The notes under the pieces: generated by a model
What the model saw: only the letters and a program-made list of their open reading frames with translations
What the model was told of the DNA's origin: nothing
The model's database searches: none
Made by a program: the position numbers and the translations under genes
From: Picocystis sp. L7
Taxonomy: Eukaryota > Chlorophyta > Picocystophyceae > Picocystales > Picocystaceae
Direction: 5' to 3'
Assembly (NCBI GenBank): GCA_020975725.1
Contig: QXJR01000010.1
Span: 124,001 to 188,000 of the forward strand
DNA: 64,000 nt
Shown here: piece by piece, positions 50,804-59,803 of the stretch
How positions within the stretch are numbered: position 1 is the first letter of the stretch
How the letters are laid out: each line of letters starts with the position of its first letter

Positions 50804-53557
50804 ATGCCAAAATACCTTGGATTCCGTAAGTCTCATAAGAAAAATTTCGCGAACCGAGTCAACGTAGGGAAGAAGCGGAAGCAGAAGTCCCTTGTTGAAG
50901 ATGTTGAAGGATCCAACACGGAGGGCCGTGTCATAGTAGAAGTAAGTGAGAGTCCGGGCTTGGGAGATGACGGTTTCATACCAATCGAAGATCCGGGAGA
51001 AGGTGATGGCAACGAATCATTGCGTGATGTACCTGCTGAATGGTCACATTCTGATCTCTTTTTTCAGTCCTACGTTGCTACAAATGGGGTGCCGACCGTC
51101 TACAGAAACTCAGAAGAGATAGTCTTTGTTGTTGTTGGGTTGTCAAGCAACAACGCACCCATAACACTAGGTATGTGCAATGCAAGGAAGGTGGACGGTC
51201 TCACAATGAGCTATTGCAATGTGCATGGTTGTGGGGGGAGTGAATGGGCTTATATGGACATGGCGACCCGTGGAATAGGACAAATTTGTAGATGCACACA
51301 GAACTTATTGTCTGTCTTTCCAAGCATCATTGAAGTGGATATTCCTTTTCAGAGAGGAATGGTATTGCTGTGTGATGGGATTGGTGTGGATGTACGGGAA
51401 GACATTCTTCAAGACGTTCGAAGTGTGGATGCTAATCTCTCTAGGGAAGATTTGGAAGAGCATGAGAAATTGAAGGGCATGGCAGGTTTGGTTTATGAAT
51501 TTGAATTGGAAGAAAAAGGTAACCTTTTCAAAGCGGTATGTTGTGGATCGCGTGAAGATGCACATGCATGGGGACTTACGAGGCAATACGGCTCACAAAG
51601 ACAAGACCGCTGTTTGACTTGCAAAAGGCATACAACATCTTGCATACACACGAAGTGTATTCGTCGTTGTTGCACGGACATCCTCCTCGATAATGCTTGT
51701 GTGGGGAGCCGTGTGAGCGGGCCGGAACTGGAGAGAAATGAGGTACAAGAATTTGCAACAGTTGAAGCAGCTTTCAAACGAAGGCAACTTGGGAACTTCT
51801 TTCACAAGCCTAGCAAAGAGGTAGCGATTAGCATGCACAAGGTCACTGAAGCTATCGGCAGAATCATGGCTAAAAACTTGATGGAGGATAATGCGAAAGT
51901 GGTCCTAGACATGGACAAGTGCTTTGGACCCGTGTCAAGTGACGGTGGTTGTCGTCGGTGCAAAACACAGCATTTGCAAGCAATTGACAATTGCATAATT
52001 GTCAGTCAATATGGATTTGTGACAGTACTTGGGGCCAAGGTTTGTCCACATTGTGCATGTGATCCTCGAGCGTGTGCCTTTTTCTTTGTTCCACGGAAAG
52101 GTAGCGGCGAAAGAATGGAGTATCACCACTACATCTTTCTATTGCGTGACTTGATGTTGTGTTGGAATTCTTTCTCTGAAACCAAGCACACATTCATAAG
52201 TTTACTTACAACGCTTGTGAAGCAAGGGATGTACTCGGGGCCATCAGGAAGCGTGAATGCGAGGCAATTGATAAAGGCATCGAGAGATAGTTTCCGTCAA
52301 GCCATGCGAGGGATAATTGCCGCAATTGACATTGACAATCATCATCCATTTCAATGTGTCTGTGAGAGAGGAAAACAATGCAAGCGAATACATATCGACG
52401 GGATCGTGCTGGGAGTGAGGAGGAAAGCGGCAGACTTTGAGCAACCATGGCTGCGTTGTAGGGATCCGATACTTGTGAAGCCATTCGCACAAAATTACTT
52501 GCCCAAAAAGACGAGGGGGCTCTTGTGGGGGCTTGCAACTAGTGGAATTGCGTTGGGAGAAGTGTTGGAGTTGAAACTTCAGTGCCCTTGGGAGTTAAGT
52601 ATCTTGCTCATGGACCAATGCCTCAACGAGACTAGACCAGGCCTTTGGCACTTAGTGAGAAACTTGAGAGAGCTAGGAATGGCCATTGGATCACACTACC
52701 CGTTGAACTCCCTCATACCAAGTGATTGCCGGGAATTATTGGCTAGAATTTGCAACATGGAATTGGCATGCCAACCAACCGATCCAGCAATAGCAAGCAT
52801 GTTTCCAAGCAGTAGATTCTTGGGCATTGCTATGGAATACTTGACAAGACACACAAGCAAAGATCAATTGGACCCTTTCTTACAATATTTGCTTTTGAGA
52901 GTCAAGAAAAGCACAATCCAAGAATCTCTCGTCGAGCAAGGTGAGTGCAGCTCCCATTCCACATACTTGAAGTCTTTCGAGGGGATTTCCACTTTGCATT
53001 TGATGTCGAAGACAGGTGCAATGGGTCCCAAAGGCAAATGGGTCAGATCAGCAAGGCATTATGGGAAGGAAAGTGTCGTAGAAGCAGAGAAAGACCATGC
53101 ACGAAGCATACACTTTACCCCCGGACTAGTGTATTATCTTTGTGGAGGATGTCAACGTGTTGTGGGATTTCATGTCATCAACGAAAAAAATGCCGAAAGC
53201 ACAACAGAAATTGTGGAGTACTTGTATGCTTTCTTTCCTGATGCTCCTGAAGAGATCGTGTACGACAATGGAAAGGAACTTGAACTGGCCGCTAGTCTCC
53301 GCGAACCATATTTTTTTCGCAAGACCAGATTTTTTCAAGATCAAATGCATCATAGAAATCACACCACCGCTCCTGAGCATTACAACTCGAAACACAACAG
53401 GAGCATCAGTGGCCCTCTGAGTGAGCAGTTCAATGCTTCTGTCCGCTGCCGGCAGAATAGCATGATGTTCAGCTCACAAGTAGGCTACATCACGTTGATT
53501 TGTGCCCAAGCCCTCTACTGGAACGCAAAGAAAAGAGAAACATTGGAGGACATGTAA
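50804..53557 (+). CDS. KDZ-superfamily-like transposase with CxC zinc clusters
   Basis: 917 residues, ATG at 50804. A basic N-terminus (FRKSHKKNFANRVNVGKKRK) could direct it to the nucleus. Zinc-type clusters follow: CLTCKRHTTSCIHTKCIRRC (from 270), CRRC (383-386) with VCPHCACDP (414-417), and HPFQCVCERGKQCKRIHIDG (from 514). This layout mirrors the CxC5/CxC6 clusters of KDZ-linked and HMGXB3-like proteins. The C-terminal part has PGLVYYLCGGCQRVVGFHVI, IVYDNGKELELAASLREP (Asp821) and GPLSEQFNASVRCR (Glu874), like the YD-x-A and E-Q-x-N motifs of KDZ transposases. The usual Cys after YD-x-A is absent. The assignment is by pattern. Confidence 0.72.
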   Translation: MPKYLGFRKSHKKNFANRVNVGKKRKQKSLVEDVEGSNTEGRVIVEVSESPGLGDDGFIPIEDPGEGDGNESLRDVPAEWSHSDLFFQSYVATNGVPTVYRNSEEIVFVVVGLSSNNAPITLGMCNARKVDGLTMSYCNVHGCGGSEWAYMDMATRGIGQICRCTQNLLSVFPSIIEVDIPFQRGMVLLCDGIGVDVREDILQDVRSVDANLSREDLEEHEKLKGMAGLVYEFELEEKGNLFKAVCCGSREDAHAWGLTRQYGSQRQDRCLTCKRHTTSCIHTKCIRRCCTDILLDNACVGSRVSGPELERNEVQEFATVEAAFKRRQLGNFFHKPSKEVAISMHKVTEAIGRIMAKNLMEDNAKVVLDMDKCFGPVSSDGGCRRCKTQHLQAIDNCIIVSQYGFVTVLGAKVCPHCACDPRACAFFFVPRKGSGERMEYHHYIFLLRDLMLCWNSFSETKHTFISLLTTLVKQGMYSGPSGSVNARQLIKASRDSFRQAMRGIIAAIDIDNHHPFQCVCERGKQCKRIHIDGIVLGVRRKAADFEQPWLRCRDPILVKPFAQNYLPKKTRGLLWGLATSGIALGEVLELKLQCPWELSILLMDQCLNETRPGLWHLVRNLRELGMAIGSHYPLNSLIPSDCRELLARICNMELACQPTDPAIASMFPSSRFLGIAMEYLTRHTSKDQLDPFLQYLLLRVKKSTIQESLVEQGECSSHSTYLKSFEGISTLHLMSKTGAMGPKGKWVRSARHYGKESVVEAEKDHARSIHFTPGLVYYLCGGCQRVVGFHVINEKNAESTTEIVEYLYAFFPDAPEEIVYDNGKELELAASLREPYFFRKTRFFQDQMHHRNHTTAPEHYNSKHNRSISGPLSEQFNASVRCRQNSMMFSSQVGYITLICAQALYWNAKKRETLEDM

Positions 53558-54061
53558 CCATTCTACGCGGCCCCCATTACTTGTAACCCCATAGTTTTGT
53601 TCCCCATTCAAGTGGGGTTGGTCAATGACAGCATGGCTTTTTCGCTCCGCAGGGCACAATTCCATCAACATGGTTTGGTCAGCACCTTCCCTCACACCTC
53701 TCGTTCTTCCATTGCGCTATCGTGCCACTTCGAAGTTGCGTGGTCTTTCTTCCCTTTCTTCGTCTAAAGCAGGAAGAACGACCACGCAACCACCAGCAGC
53801 TCGGCATCCCATCGGTGCGTTTCGTGTAGGCGACCAAAGGTTTCGTGCGTGCCTGCTGGTCCGTGGACGGCCGAACCAGGCCACGGTGTTTCCCCCCGCC
53901 CCTCCGATGTCCTCCTCGCTTCTTTCCTCTGCCCCACGCACGGTTGTCGATGCGTTGCGTCCGCTCTTCTCTCCTTCCTTCAAACGCTTGTGGCCTGGAC
54001 CGACGTGTCGGACGCGCTGGAGTGGGTCGAAACCCTCATGGTCTGTACCTGTGGCGAAGGA
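53558..54061. other. GC-rich right subterminal region of the KDZ-like element
   Basis: About 500 bases between the transposase stop and the right inverted repeat. Composition returns to GC-rich. No gene is supported. Confidence 0.4.
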
Positions 54062-54202
54062 AGGGGGGTTGTTTTCGCATGGGGGCCCCGAGTGGGGGGG
54101 GACTGGACCGATGTCCGAGATGGGCCTATCTGGGGAATCGGCCATCCCACAGTCCCTCATGCCGGGATGTTTCCAACCGTCCTATTAAAATTCACGAAGC
54201 CT
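54062..54202 (-). repeat. Right terminal inverted repeat of the KDZ-like element
   Basis: Reverse complement of 48268-48407 with one extra base in a C run; ends CGAAGCCT. Confidence 0.9.
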
Positions 54203-54206
54203 GACT

Positions 54207-54522
54207 CTCCCCCCCCCCGGTCCATGGACCGCAAAGACCGTGAAAGATGGGGCATCCCCAGGGGCACCGTTGGGGGAACGTGACGACGTCCGGGGTGGAG
54301 TGCGGGGTGGGGACCGCCCTTGGCCATGCACAACAAAGGGAGAAACAGTACGAGAAGAAGGGGTGGACACGTCCTCAAACGACCATGCAAAGGACACACG
54401 GTTGAATCGATGCTGCGTCTGGTCCATGCCGGGGCACGCATCGAAACATCGCCGCCTGGCAGACCCTGCGCCGGCCAGGCGAAGGTCCGTGCTTCTCCCT
54501 CGCCTGGTCCTGCTACGCATCC
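54207..54522. other. Flank between the transposon and the next gene
   Basis: 316 bases at the 3' side of the minus-strand gene. No gene is seen. Confidence 0.35.
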
Positions 54523-55820
54523 TTATTGCTTCCCTTTGCCGGCTTGACTCACACCCGTGAGGAGCGCGGCCGACTTGCTGCCATTGGACGATTTGCTGCC
54601 CGTGCTTGTCTTCTTCACACCGCTCTTCGAGTACAGGTTGAGCATGGAGGACGACTTCTTCGGTTTCGTCGGCATGGGTTTCGATTTCTTCGTAGGAGAG
54701 GCCGATGCTTGCAGGAGGATCCCCTTGCCCTCCTCCTTCAGCCAAGCGGTGTTGTTTCGTACGGCGCTCTGAAGGTTCCGCATCGCTTGCAACGCCTTCC
54801 CTTGGGCCTCGGTGGGAAAGCCGCGTTCGTGGTCGAGGTAACGGACCACGCAATCTAAAGCCGAAAGGGCATCCATGGTGGACAGTAGGTTTGGCTTTTC
54901 CGAGAGCTGCACGTTGCCGTTCACTTTGAGATCGCTGGACACTCGTCTCATGTGCATTCCTTTGTGGTACGTGCCCGTACCGTTCTCGTGCTCATGCCTT
55001 CCGTTTTGCGTCGGGCGCTTCGATTCCACGGCCACGACCCTACCGTTGGCATCCTTTCCTTTTCCCAGGTTTGGATGTTCGACGTTCCAGAGATCATCGT
55101 CGTCGATGAGGTCTGCCAGGTCGGTTTCTTCCAGGTCCAGGTCGTCGAACGCTTCTGCTCCCGAGGCGTGGATCCCTGGGTAACCTTTCGCATCGTTTTC
55201 ATGGGTCTCGCGTGGTGTTCCTGCGTTTGTTTCTGCATCGGGTCCGTTGCGTTTCTCCGGTGTCAGTTGTGCGAGACCGCGATCATTGGGATCGTTGCGT
55301 ATGTTTTCCACGTTCCCATCGTCCTCCTTCTCGTCATTCGTCCGGTCCCATCCTTCTCGCTGGGCTGCCTAGATTTTTGCTCCCTTCGCATCCCACGCTC
55401 ACCCTGATCCGTTTCTTCGATCCTCTGTGTTTCCATGCCTCTCCTTTCACTGGCATATCCTTCCAGGGGCAGCTGCAAGGCTTCGAGGGTCCCCATCCCG
55501 TTGTGATGTGGGTATCCGTTGGTCGGGCGTCCTCCTTGGTTCCCGTTCCCTTCCTCTCCGTTTCCCATCGCACCGTTCCCACGGTTCTGGGATCCACCGT
55601 TGGATCCCGTCGGTGTCCCTAGCGGCACGCCCAGTGTCCAACCGGATCCTTCCACGTTCCTTCCATATCCGATCCCTTCCCCACCGCTGTATCCCGAACC
55701 GTTCCCGGCCGGATAGCCCACGCCCACGCCCGTGCCGTATCCGTTCCCGCACCCTCCCCCTTCTCCTCCTCCATGGGGACGCGGTGCGATGGGTTTCAAG
55801 CGCGTGGAACGGCTGATCAT
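54523..55820 (-). CDS. Unidentified protein with Gly-rich N-terminus (one 38-bp intron)
   Basis: Exon 1 is 55820-55403, exon 2 55364-54523; a 38-bp intron (GTGAGC...AGGCAG) joins ...EETDQ to AQREGWDRTND and keeps the frame, for 419 residues. Residues 15-110 are Gly/Asn/Tyr-rich (GGGEGGGCGNGYGTGVGVGY). The middle is acidic (FDDLDLEETDLADLIDDDDL) and a helical part (DALSALDCVVRYLDHERGFP; ALQAMRNLQSAVRNNTAWLK) precedes a Lys/Ser-rich tail (SPTKKSKPMPTKPKKSSSML). It looks intrinsically disordered. No family is recognised. An intron this small is unusual beside the others (86-197 bp). Confidence 0.55.
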
Positions 55821-56062
55821 GCCGACACTGTCGGTGGGTCCCCTCCTCCCCTCCCCTCATCCCCATCCACCCAGAGATCCTCCCCCCTCCCCTCTCCTTC
55901 CCCTCCAGACCGACCGACACAGGCACAAAGGGAAGGAGGGAGATCTCCCCCGGGTCCCTCGCCCGATCGGGATCGGATCGGATCCGCATCACCACACCCG
56001 CGGGGACGGACGTGGGGGTCACAACGGTATCCGACCGGACGGATGTGGAGGGGGGGAGGGGG

Positions 56063-56812
56063 ATGCTCCGGGACGGGATGGACGGACGCGAGATGCGGAC
56101 GGCGCGCGGAACCCAGGAGGCTCGGATGGGATGCGGCAGGAGGAGGAGGAGGAAGGGTACGAAGTGCAGGGCGAAGGAGAAGGGATGGAACCGGCTGGAC
56201 GCGACGTGGGAAGCCGAGGTGGACGAAAGGCACCGTTCCCACGGGATGGACGGGAATCCCATGACGCCGATGTGGAAGTTGTGGATGCTCAGCGACGGAT
56301 CCGTCACGCGACACCTCGAACTCGTCACCGATTGCAAGGTGGAAGTCGATTGCTTCGACATGCACGTCATGGAACCCGAAGAAACGGAAACCAACGCGAA
56401 ACAAACAAGGAACCGGATCCCCGCGGACGTCGACGCCATCCATCCCCCCCTCCTGCAGAGACAAGTCTACCTGCGCGTGCGAGGGAACGCAAACGCGTAT
56501 GCGGCGTCTTGGTGGTGCTCGAAAACGGTGGACGGGTTCCTGAAGGATCGAAACGAACCCATCTGGACGAACCTCAGCACGTCCAGGACCGAACTGTATC
56601 GAGAGGTGAAGCGATTGTACCGGGGGAACAACCAGGAGCTCGAACGCGAGTTTCAACAACCAGGACCCTTCTGGGGAAGGCATTACACGTTCTACCACCA
56701 TGGAAAACCGCTCACGGTCATCTACGAAGTCTTCAGTCCTGCCTTGGAACGGTACCTCGGACCCAGCTGCGTGCAAGAGCCGGATGAAGTGCCCGACCCA
56801 AGCGAGGCGTAG
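56063..56812 (+). CDS. Ycf21/DUF98 chorismate-lyase-like protein
   Basis: 249 residues from ATG at 56063 (MLRDGMDGREMRTARGTQEA); a Lys/Arg-rich N-terminus may be a plastid transit peptide. The domain (PF01947) is clear: MWKLWMLSDGSVTRHLELVT, PLLQRQVYLRVRGN, ASWWCSKTVDGFL, RTELYREVKRLYRGN, and GPFWGRHYTFYHHGKPLTVI-YEVFSP. Relatives are Ycf21, encoded in red algal plastids, and chorismate pyruvate-lyases of the UbiC fold, which make 4-hydroxybenzoate. Here the gene is nuclear. The reaction is inferred from the fold only; it might serve plastid quinone synthesis. It is divergent from the Gly-rich gene. Confidence 0.85.
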   Translation: MLRDGMDGREMRTARGTQEARMGCGRRRRRKGTKCRAKEKGWNRLDATWEAEVDERHRSHGMDGNPMTPMWKLWMLSDGSVTRHLELVTDCKVEVDCFDMHVMEPEETETNAKQTRNRIPADVDAIHPPLLQRQVYLRVRGNANAYAASWWCSKTVDGFLKDRNEPIWTNLSTSRTELYREVKRLYRGNNQELEREFQQPGPFWGRHYTFYHHGKPLTVIYEVFSPALERYLGPSCVQEPDEVPDPSEA

Positions 56813-57243
56813 AACAATCCCATCCGGACATCCCGACGCATCGATCAAGTCGTGGTCCACCGAGGAAAAGAAACGCATCGCTCCTCCACGACGTTTCCGA
56901 CGTCTTCTTTCTACCTCGCAAGTGGTCGTCTCCGGAAGGTCGCGACCTCCCACGTCGTGAAGGGATCGGAAGGGTGGGTGCTTCGGGATGAAGCACGTGC
57001 GATTCTTCCGCGGTGCCTGCGTTCCATCGACGTATTGGATCTCGTGGGAGAATCCGACCGATCTTCCATCCGCATCCTGGTTTTTCTTTCTGTTTTCTTT
57101 ACCGTTCCGTCTCCGTCGTTCGGTTCGTCCCATCGTCCTGTCCTTTTCGTGCCGCCCGGCGGTTTTCTCTCGCCTTTTTCTTTCGAGGTCGTGGTGGCAT
57201 CCCACGCGTTCCGGTTCCATGCATGGCGTCGTGCTTGGCGCGT
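56813..57243. other. Intergenic, convergent 3' ends
   Basis: 431 bases. Long plus-strand frames run from here to 57757 but are Phe/Ser/Pro-rich antisense images of the basic gene that follows. I see no gene. Confidence 0.4.
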
Positions 57244-57624
57244 TCACGTGGCTTTGGGTGCGGGTATGTGGGTCCCGTTCCTCAACCTCTTTTTTTTCTT
57301 TTCTGCTTCGGGGGGTGGTTCTTGGAAGAGCGTGAACGTCCCCCCTTCCTTGAGTGCTTTTCTTTGTGCGTCCATCAGGTTTTTGTTGTTGACGAGTTTG
57401 GTCACTTGTTCTTGCATTTGGTGTTCTTTCTTCGCGTTGGGTTTCTTCGGTGCTTTGAACCGCCTCCCTGCACGTGTCATCCTTTCGGTCAGTCCTCCTT
57501 GTTCCCGTTCCACCGGATCCTCGTTTCCTTTCTCCTGTTCTCTACCTTTTTGGGTCGGCACGTCCTTCTTCTTCTTCCTCCCTTGTTCCTTCTTCTTCCC
57601 CTTGTTCAGCGGCTGCTGCGCCAT
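57244..57624 (-). CDS. Small Lys/Arg-rich protein, possibly nucleolar
   Basis: 126 residues from ATG at 57624 (MAQQPLNKGKKKEQGRKKKK). The frame extends upstream to 58548, but that part covers simple repeats and the eIF4A promoter. The core MTRAGRRFKAPKKPNAKKEH-QMQEQVTKLVNNKNL resembles DUF2462/L10K-type small basic nucleolar proteins, though weakly. The tail is again basic (EAEKKKKRLRNGTHIPAPKA). A purine-rich minisatellite lies 40-170 bases upstream. Confidence 0.5.
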   Translation of the reverse strand: MAQQPLNKGKKKEQGRKKKKDVPTQKGREQEKGNEDPVEREQGGLTERMTRAGRRFKAPKKPNAKKEHQMQEQVTKLVNNKNLMDAQRKALKEGGTFTLFQEPPPEAEKKKKRLRNGTHIPAPKAT

Positions 57625-57665
57625 CTCTCTCTCCCCTCTCCTTCCCCGGTCACGGTCTGGGTGCC

Positions 57666-57797
57666 TGGGAGGGACAGTAGGGACAGGAGGGAGAGGGACA
57701 GGTGGGACAGTAGGGAGACAGAGAGGGAGAGAGGTAGGGACAGTAGAGGGACAGTAGAGTAGGGACAGTAGGGAAGAGTAGAGAGAGCAGGGAGTAG
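57666..57797 (+). repeat. Purine-rich minisatellite (GGGACAGTAG units)
   Basis: About 130 bases made of imperfect GGGACAGTAG and GGGAGA units, almost free of pyrimidines other than the C and T of the unit. It lies in the 5' region of the small basic gene. Confidence 0.8.
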
Positions 57798-57854
57798 CCC
57801 CCCCTCCTCCTCCCCGTTCCCCGGTCCACCCCGGTTGGGTTGGGTGGGTTGGGT

Positions 57855-57874
57855 GGTTAAGCGACGGGTTAACC
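57855..57874. promoter_or_regulatory. GGTTAA and GGTTAACC pair
   Basis: GGTTAA at 57855-57860 and GGTTAACC at 57867-57874, in the divergent promoter of the basic small protein gene and eIF4A, with nothing coding between 57798 and 58206. Confidence 0.4.
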
Positions 57875-58206
57875 TCGAAGGAGGGAGGGAGGGGGGCGCC
57901 GCCACACCCCCCTTCGTGTGTCCCATTGCGCCGCATCTCGCTCCCTTCCACCGCACGTGGAATCGGACCTCCTCCCCTCCTCCTTGCCTGTGCGCCTGCC
58001 GGTGCGACACACGCCCACACAGACACGTCCCCCTTCGAACCGTGGAACGGACCAGGTGGGTGGCACGAACGTAGAAAGACGGAGACGGAGAGAGAAAAGG
58101 GACACGGTCGGATCCGAAGCCGTGGTGGAAGGAAACCAAGCAAGCGTGCGTGCATCGCGTGGTAGGAAGGGACGGTGGGAACTGACCGGAGGGTGACGAA
58201 AACAGG

Positions 58207-59621
58207 ATGACCTCGGAAACCTTGTACGATGACAAGGCCTACGACGAAAAGATGAAACAAGTCATGGACGATGGAGACGGGATCAGCGAATGGACCGAAG
58301 TCGCCGATTCCTTCGATCAAATGGGACTGAACGAAAACCTGCTGCGTGGAATCTACGGTTACGGTGCGTCCGAACAAGAAACGAACGACAAACAGAAGGA
58401 ACAGGACGCGAAAAGGGGAAACGAAGAAAGGGGGAAACCGTGGCAACGAAAGAGGCCCAAGGGAATAGAGACGGGATGGACGATGCCGCGAAAGCCACGC
58501 AACGTCAAGGGTGGGAAACAAGAAGCTGACGCGACTGCCCGTCCCCACGCGCAGGTTTCGAAAAACCGTCCGCCATCCAACAGAGAGGGATCGTCCCCTT
58601 CACCAAAGGACTGGACGTCATCCAACAAGCCCAATCTGGAACCGGAAAAACCGCCACCTTCTGCGCTGGAATCCTGCAGAACTTGGACATCGAGCTGCTC
58701 GAGTGCCAGGCGCTCGTGCTGGCCCCCACACGCGAGCTCGCCCAGCAGATCGAAAAGGTCATGCGTGCCTTGGGTGACTACATGAACGTCAAGTGCCACG
58801 CCTGCGTGGGAGGAACCTCCGTGCGCGAAGACACTCGAATCCTCCAGAGCGGAGTCCATGTCGTGGTGGGCACCCCAGGACGTGTGTACGACATGCTCCG
58901 TCGTCGCGCCCTCCGACCGGATTACATCAAGATGTTCTCCCTGGATGAGGCGGACGAGATGCTTTCCAGAGGGTTCAAAGATCAGATCTATGACATCTTT
59001 CAGCTGCTCCCTGAGAAGCTCCAGGTAGGAGTCTTCTCTGCAACACTCCCACCTGAGGCGCTGGAGATCACCCGCAAGTTCATGAATAATCCCGTGCGTA
59101 TCTTGGTGAAGCGCGACGAGCTCACCTTGGAAGGTATCAAGCAGTTTTACGTCAATGTGGAAAAGGAGGAGTGGAAGCTGGATACTCTCTGCGATCTGTA
59201 CGAGACTCTTGCCATCACCCAGTCAGTTATCTTTGCCAACACCAGGCGCAAGGTGGATTGGCTCACGGACATGATGCGTGCACGAGACCACACCGTGTCT
59301 GCCACCCACGGAGATATGGACCAAAACACTCGTGACATCATCATGAGGGAGTTCCGCTCTGGATCCTCCCGCGTGCTGATCACCACAGATTTGTTGGCAC
59401 GCGGTATCGATGTGCAGCAGGTCTCTTTGGTTATCAACTACGATCTTCCCACCCAACCGGAGAACTACCTGCATCGTATCGGACGATCGGGAAGGTTTGG
59501 TCGCAAGGGTGTGGCCATTAACTTTGTTACAGCAGAAGATGTGCGCATGCTGCAAGACATTCAGCGCTTCTACAACACTGTCATTGAAGAGCTGCCGAAC
59601 AATGTTGCAGACTTGATCTAA
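58207..59621 (+). CDS. EIF4A: Translation initiation factor eIF4A (one intron)
   Basis: Exon 1 58207-58363, 191-bp intron (GTGCGT...GCGCAG), exon 2 58555-59621; 407 residues, the family's usual length. The junction restores [20 protein letters not shown]. All DEAD-box motifs are present: AQSGTGKTA (I), PTRELAQQ (Ia), TPGRV (Ib), LDEADEML (II), FSATLP (III), ARGIDVQQV (V), [13 protein letters not shown] (VI). [17 protein letters not shown] and the end VADLI mark eIF4A itself, not the exon-junction protein eIF4A3. It unwinds mRNA leaders within eIF4F. Codon choice in exon 2 is host-like. Confidence 0.97.
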
Positions 59622-59803
59622 ATAAGAGGCAGCAGGAAGAGCTTTGAAGTTGCTCATGCACTTACTGTAGCTGCCTCGACAAGCGCGAGCTTGTCATGTG
59701 AAATGTAAGTACGAGCTAGACAACCGTTGTGCATCCCCTCTCCAAACCCCTGCCGAGCGCTTTGGCCTCGCGACGAAGCCCGTGACGTCAGGTGGTGTCG
59801 TGT

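Larger units (their letters stand above)
48264..54206 (+). mobile_element. KDZ-like DNA transposon with 140-bp inverted repeats, about 5.9 kb
   Basis: Inverted repeats at 48268-48407 and 54062-54202 differ by one base in a C run. Outside them, CTCCCCCCCC (48254-48263 and 54207-54216) occurs in direct orientation, with AAAT and GACT between it and the repeats; this may be a target duplication, but the C runs make it weak. Inside are GC-rich subterminal parts, two small minus-strand ORFs, a 57-bp minisatellite and a 917-residue transposase-like ORF. Subterminal tandem repeats are also known in Zisupton elements. Left end lies 16 bases from the MULE. Confidence 0.75.

Noticed and set aside
56852-57762. 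Plus-strand ORFs of about 250-300 codons
   Set aside because: They are Phe/Ser/Leu-rich mirror images of the Lys-rich minus-strand gene and the purine minisatellite.
57625-58548. Upstream extension of the small basic protein to 434 codons
   Set aside because: The extension runs antisense through eIF4A exon 1 and its intron and through simple repeats.
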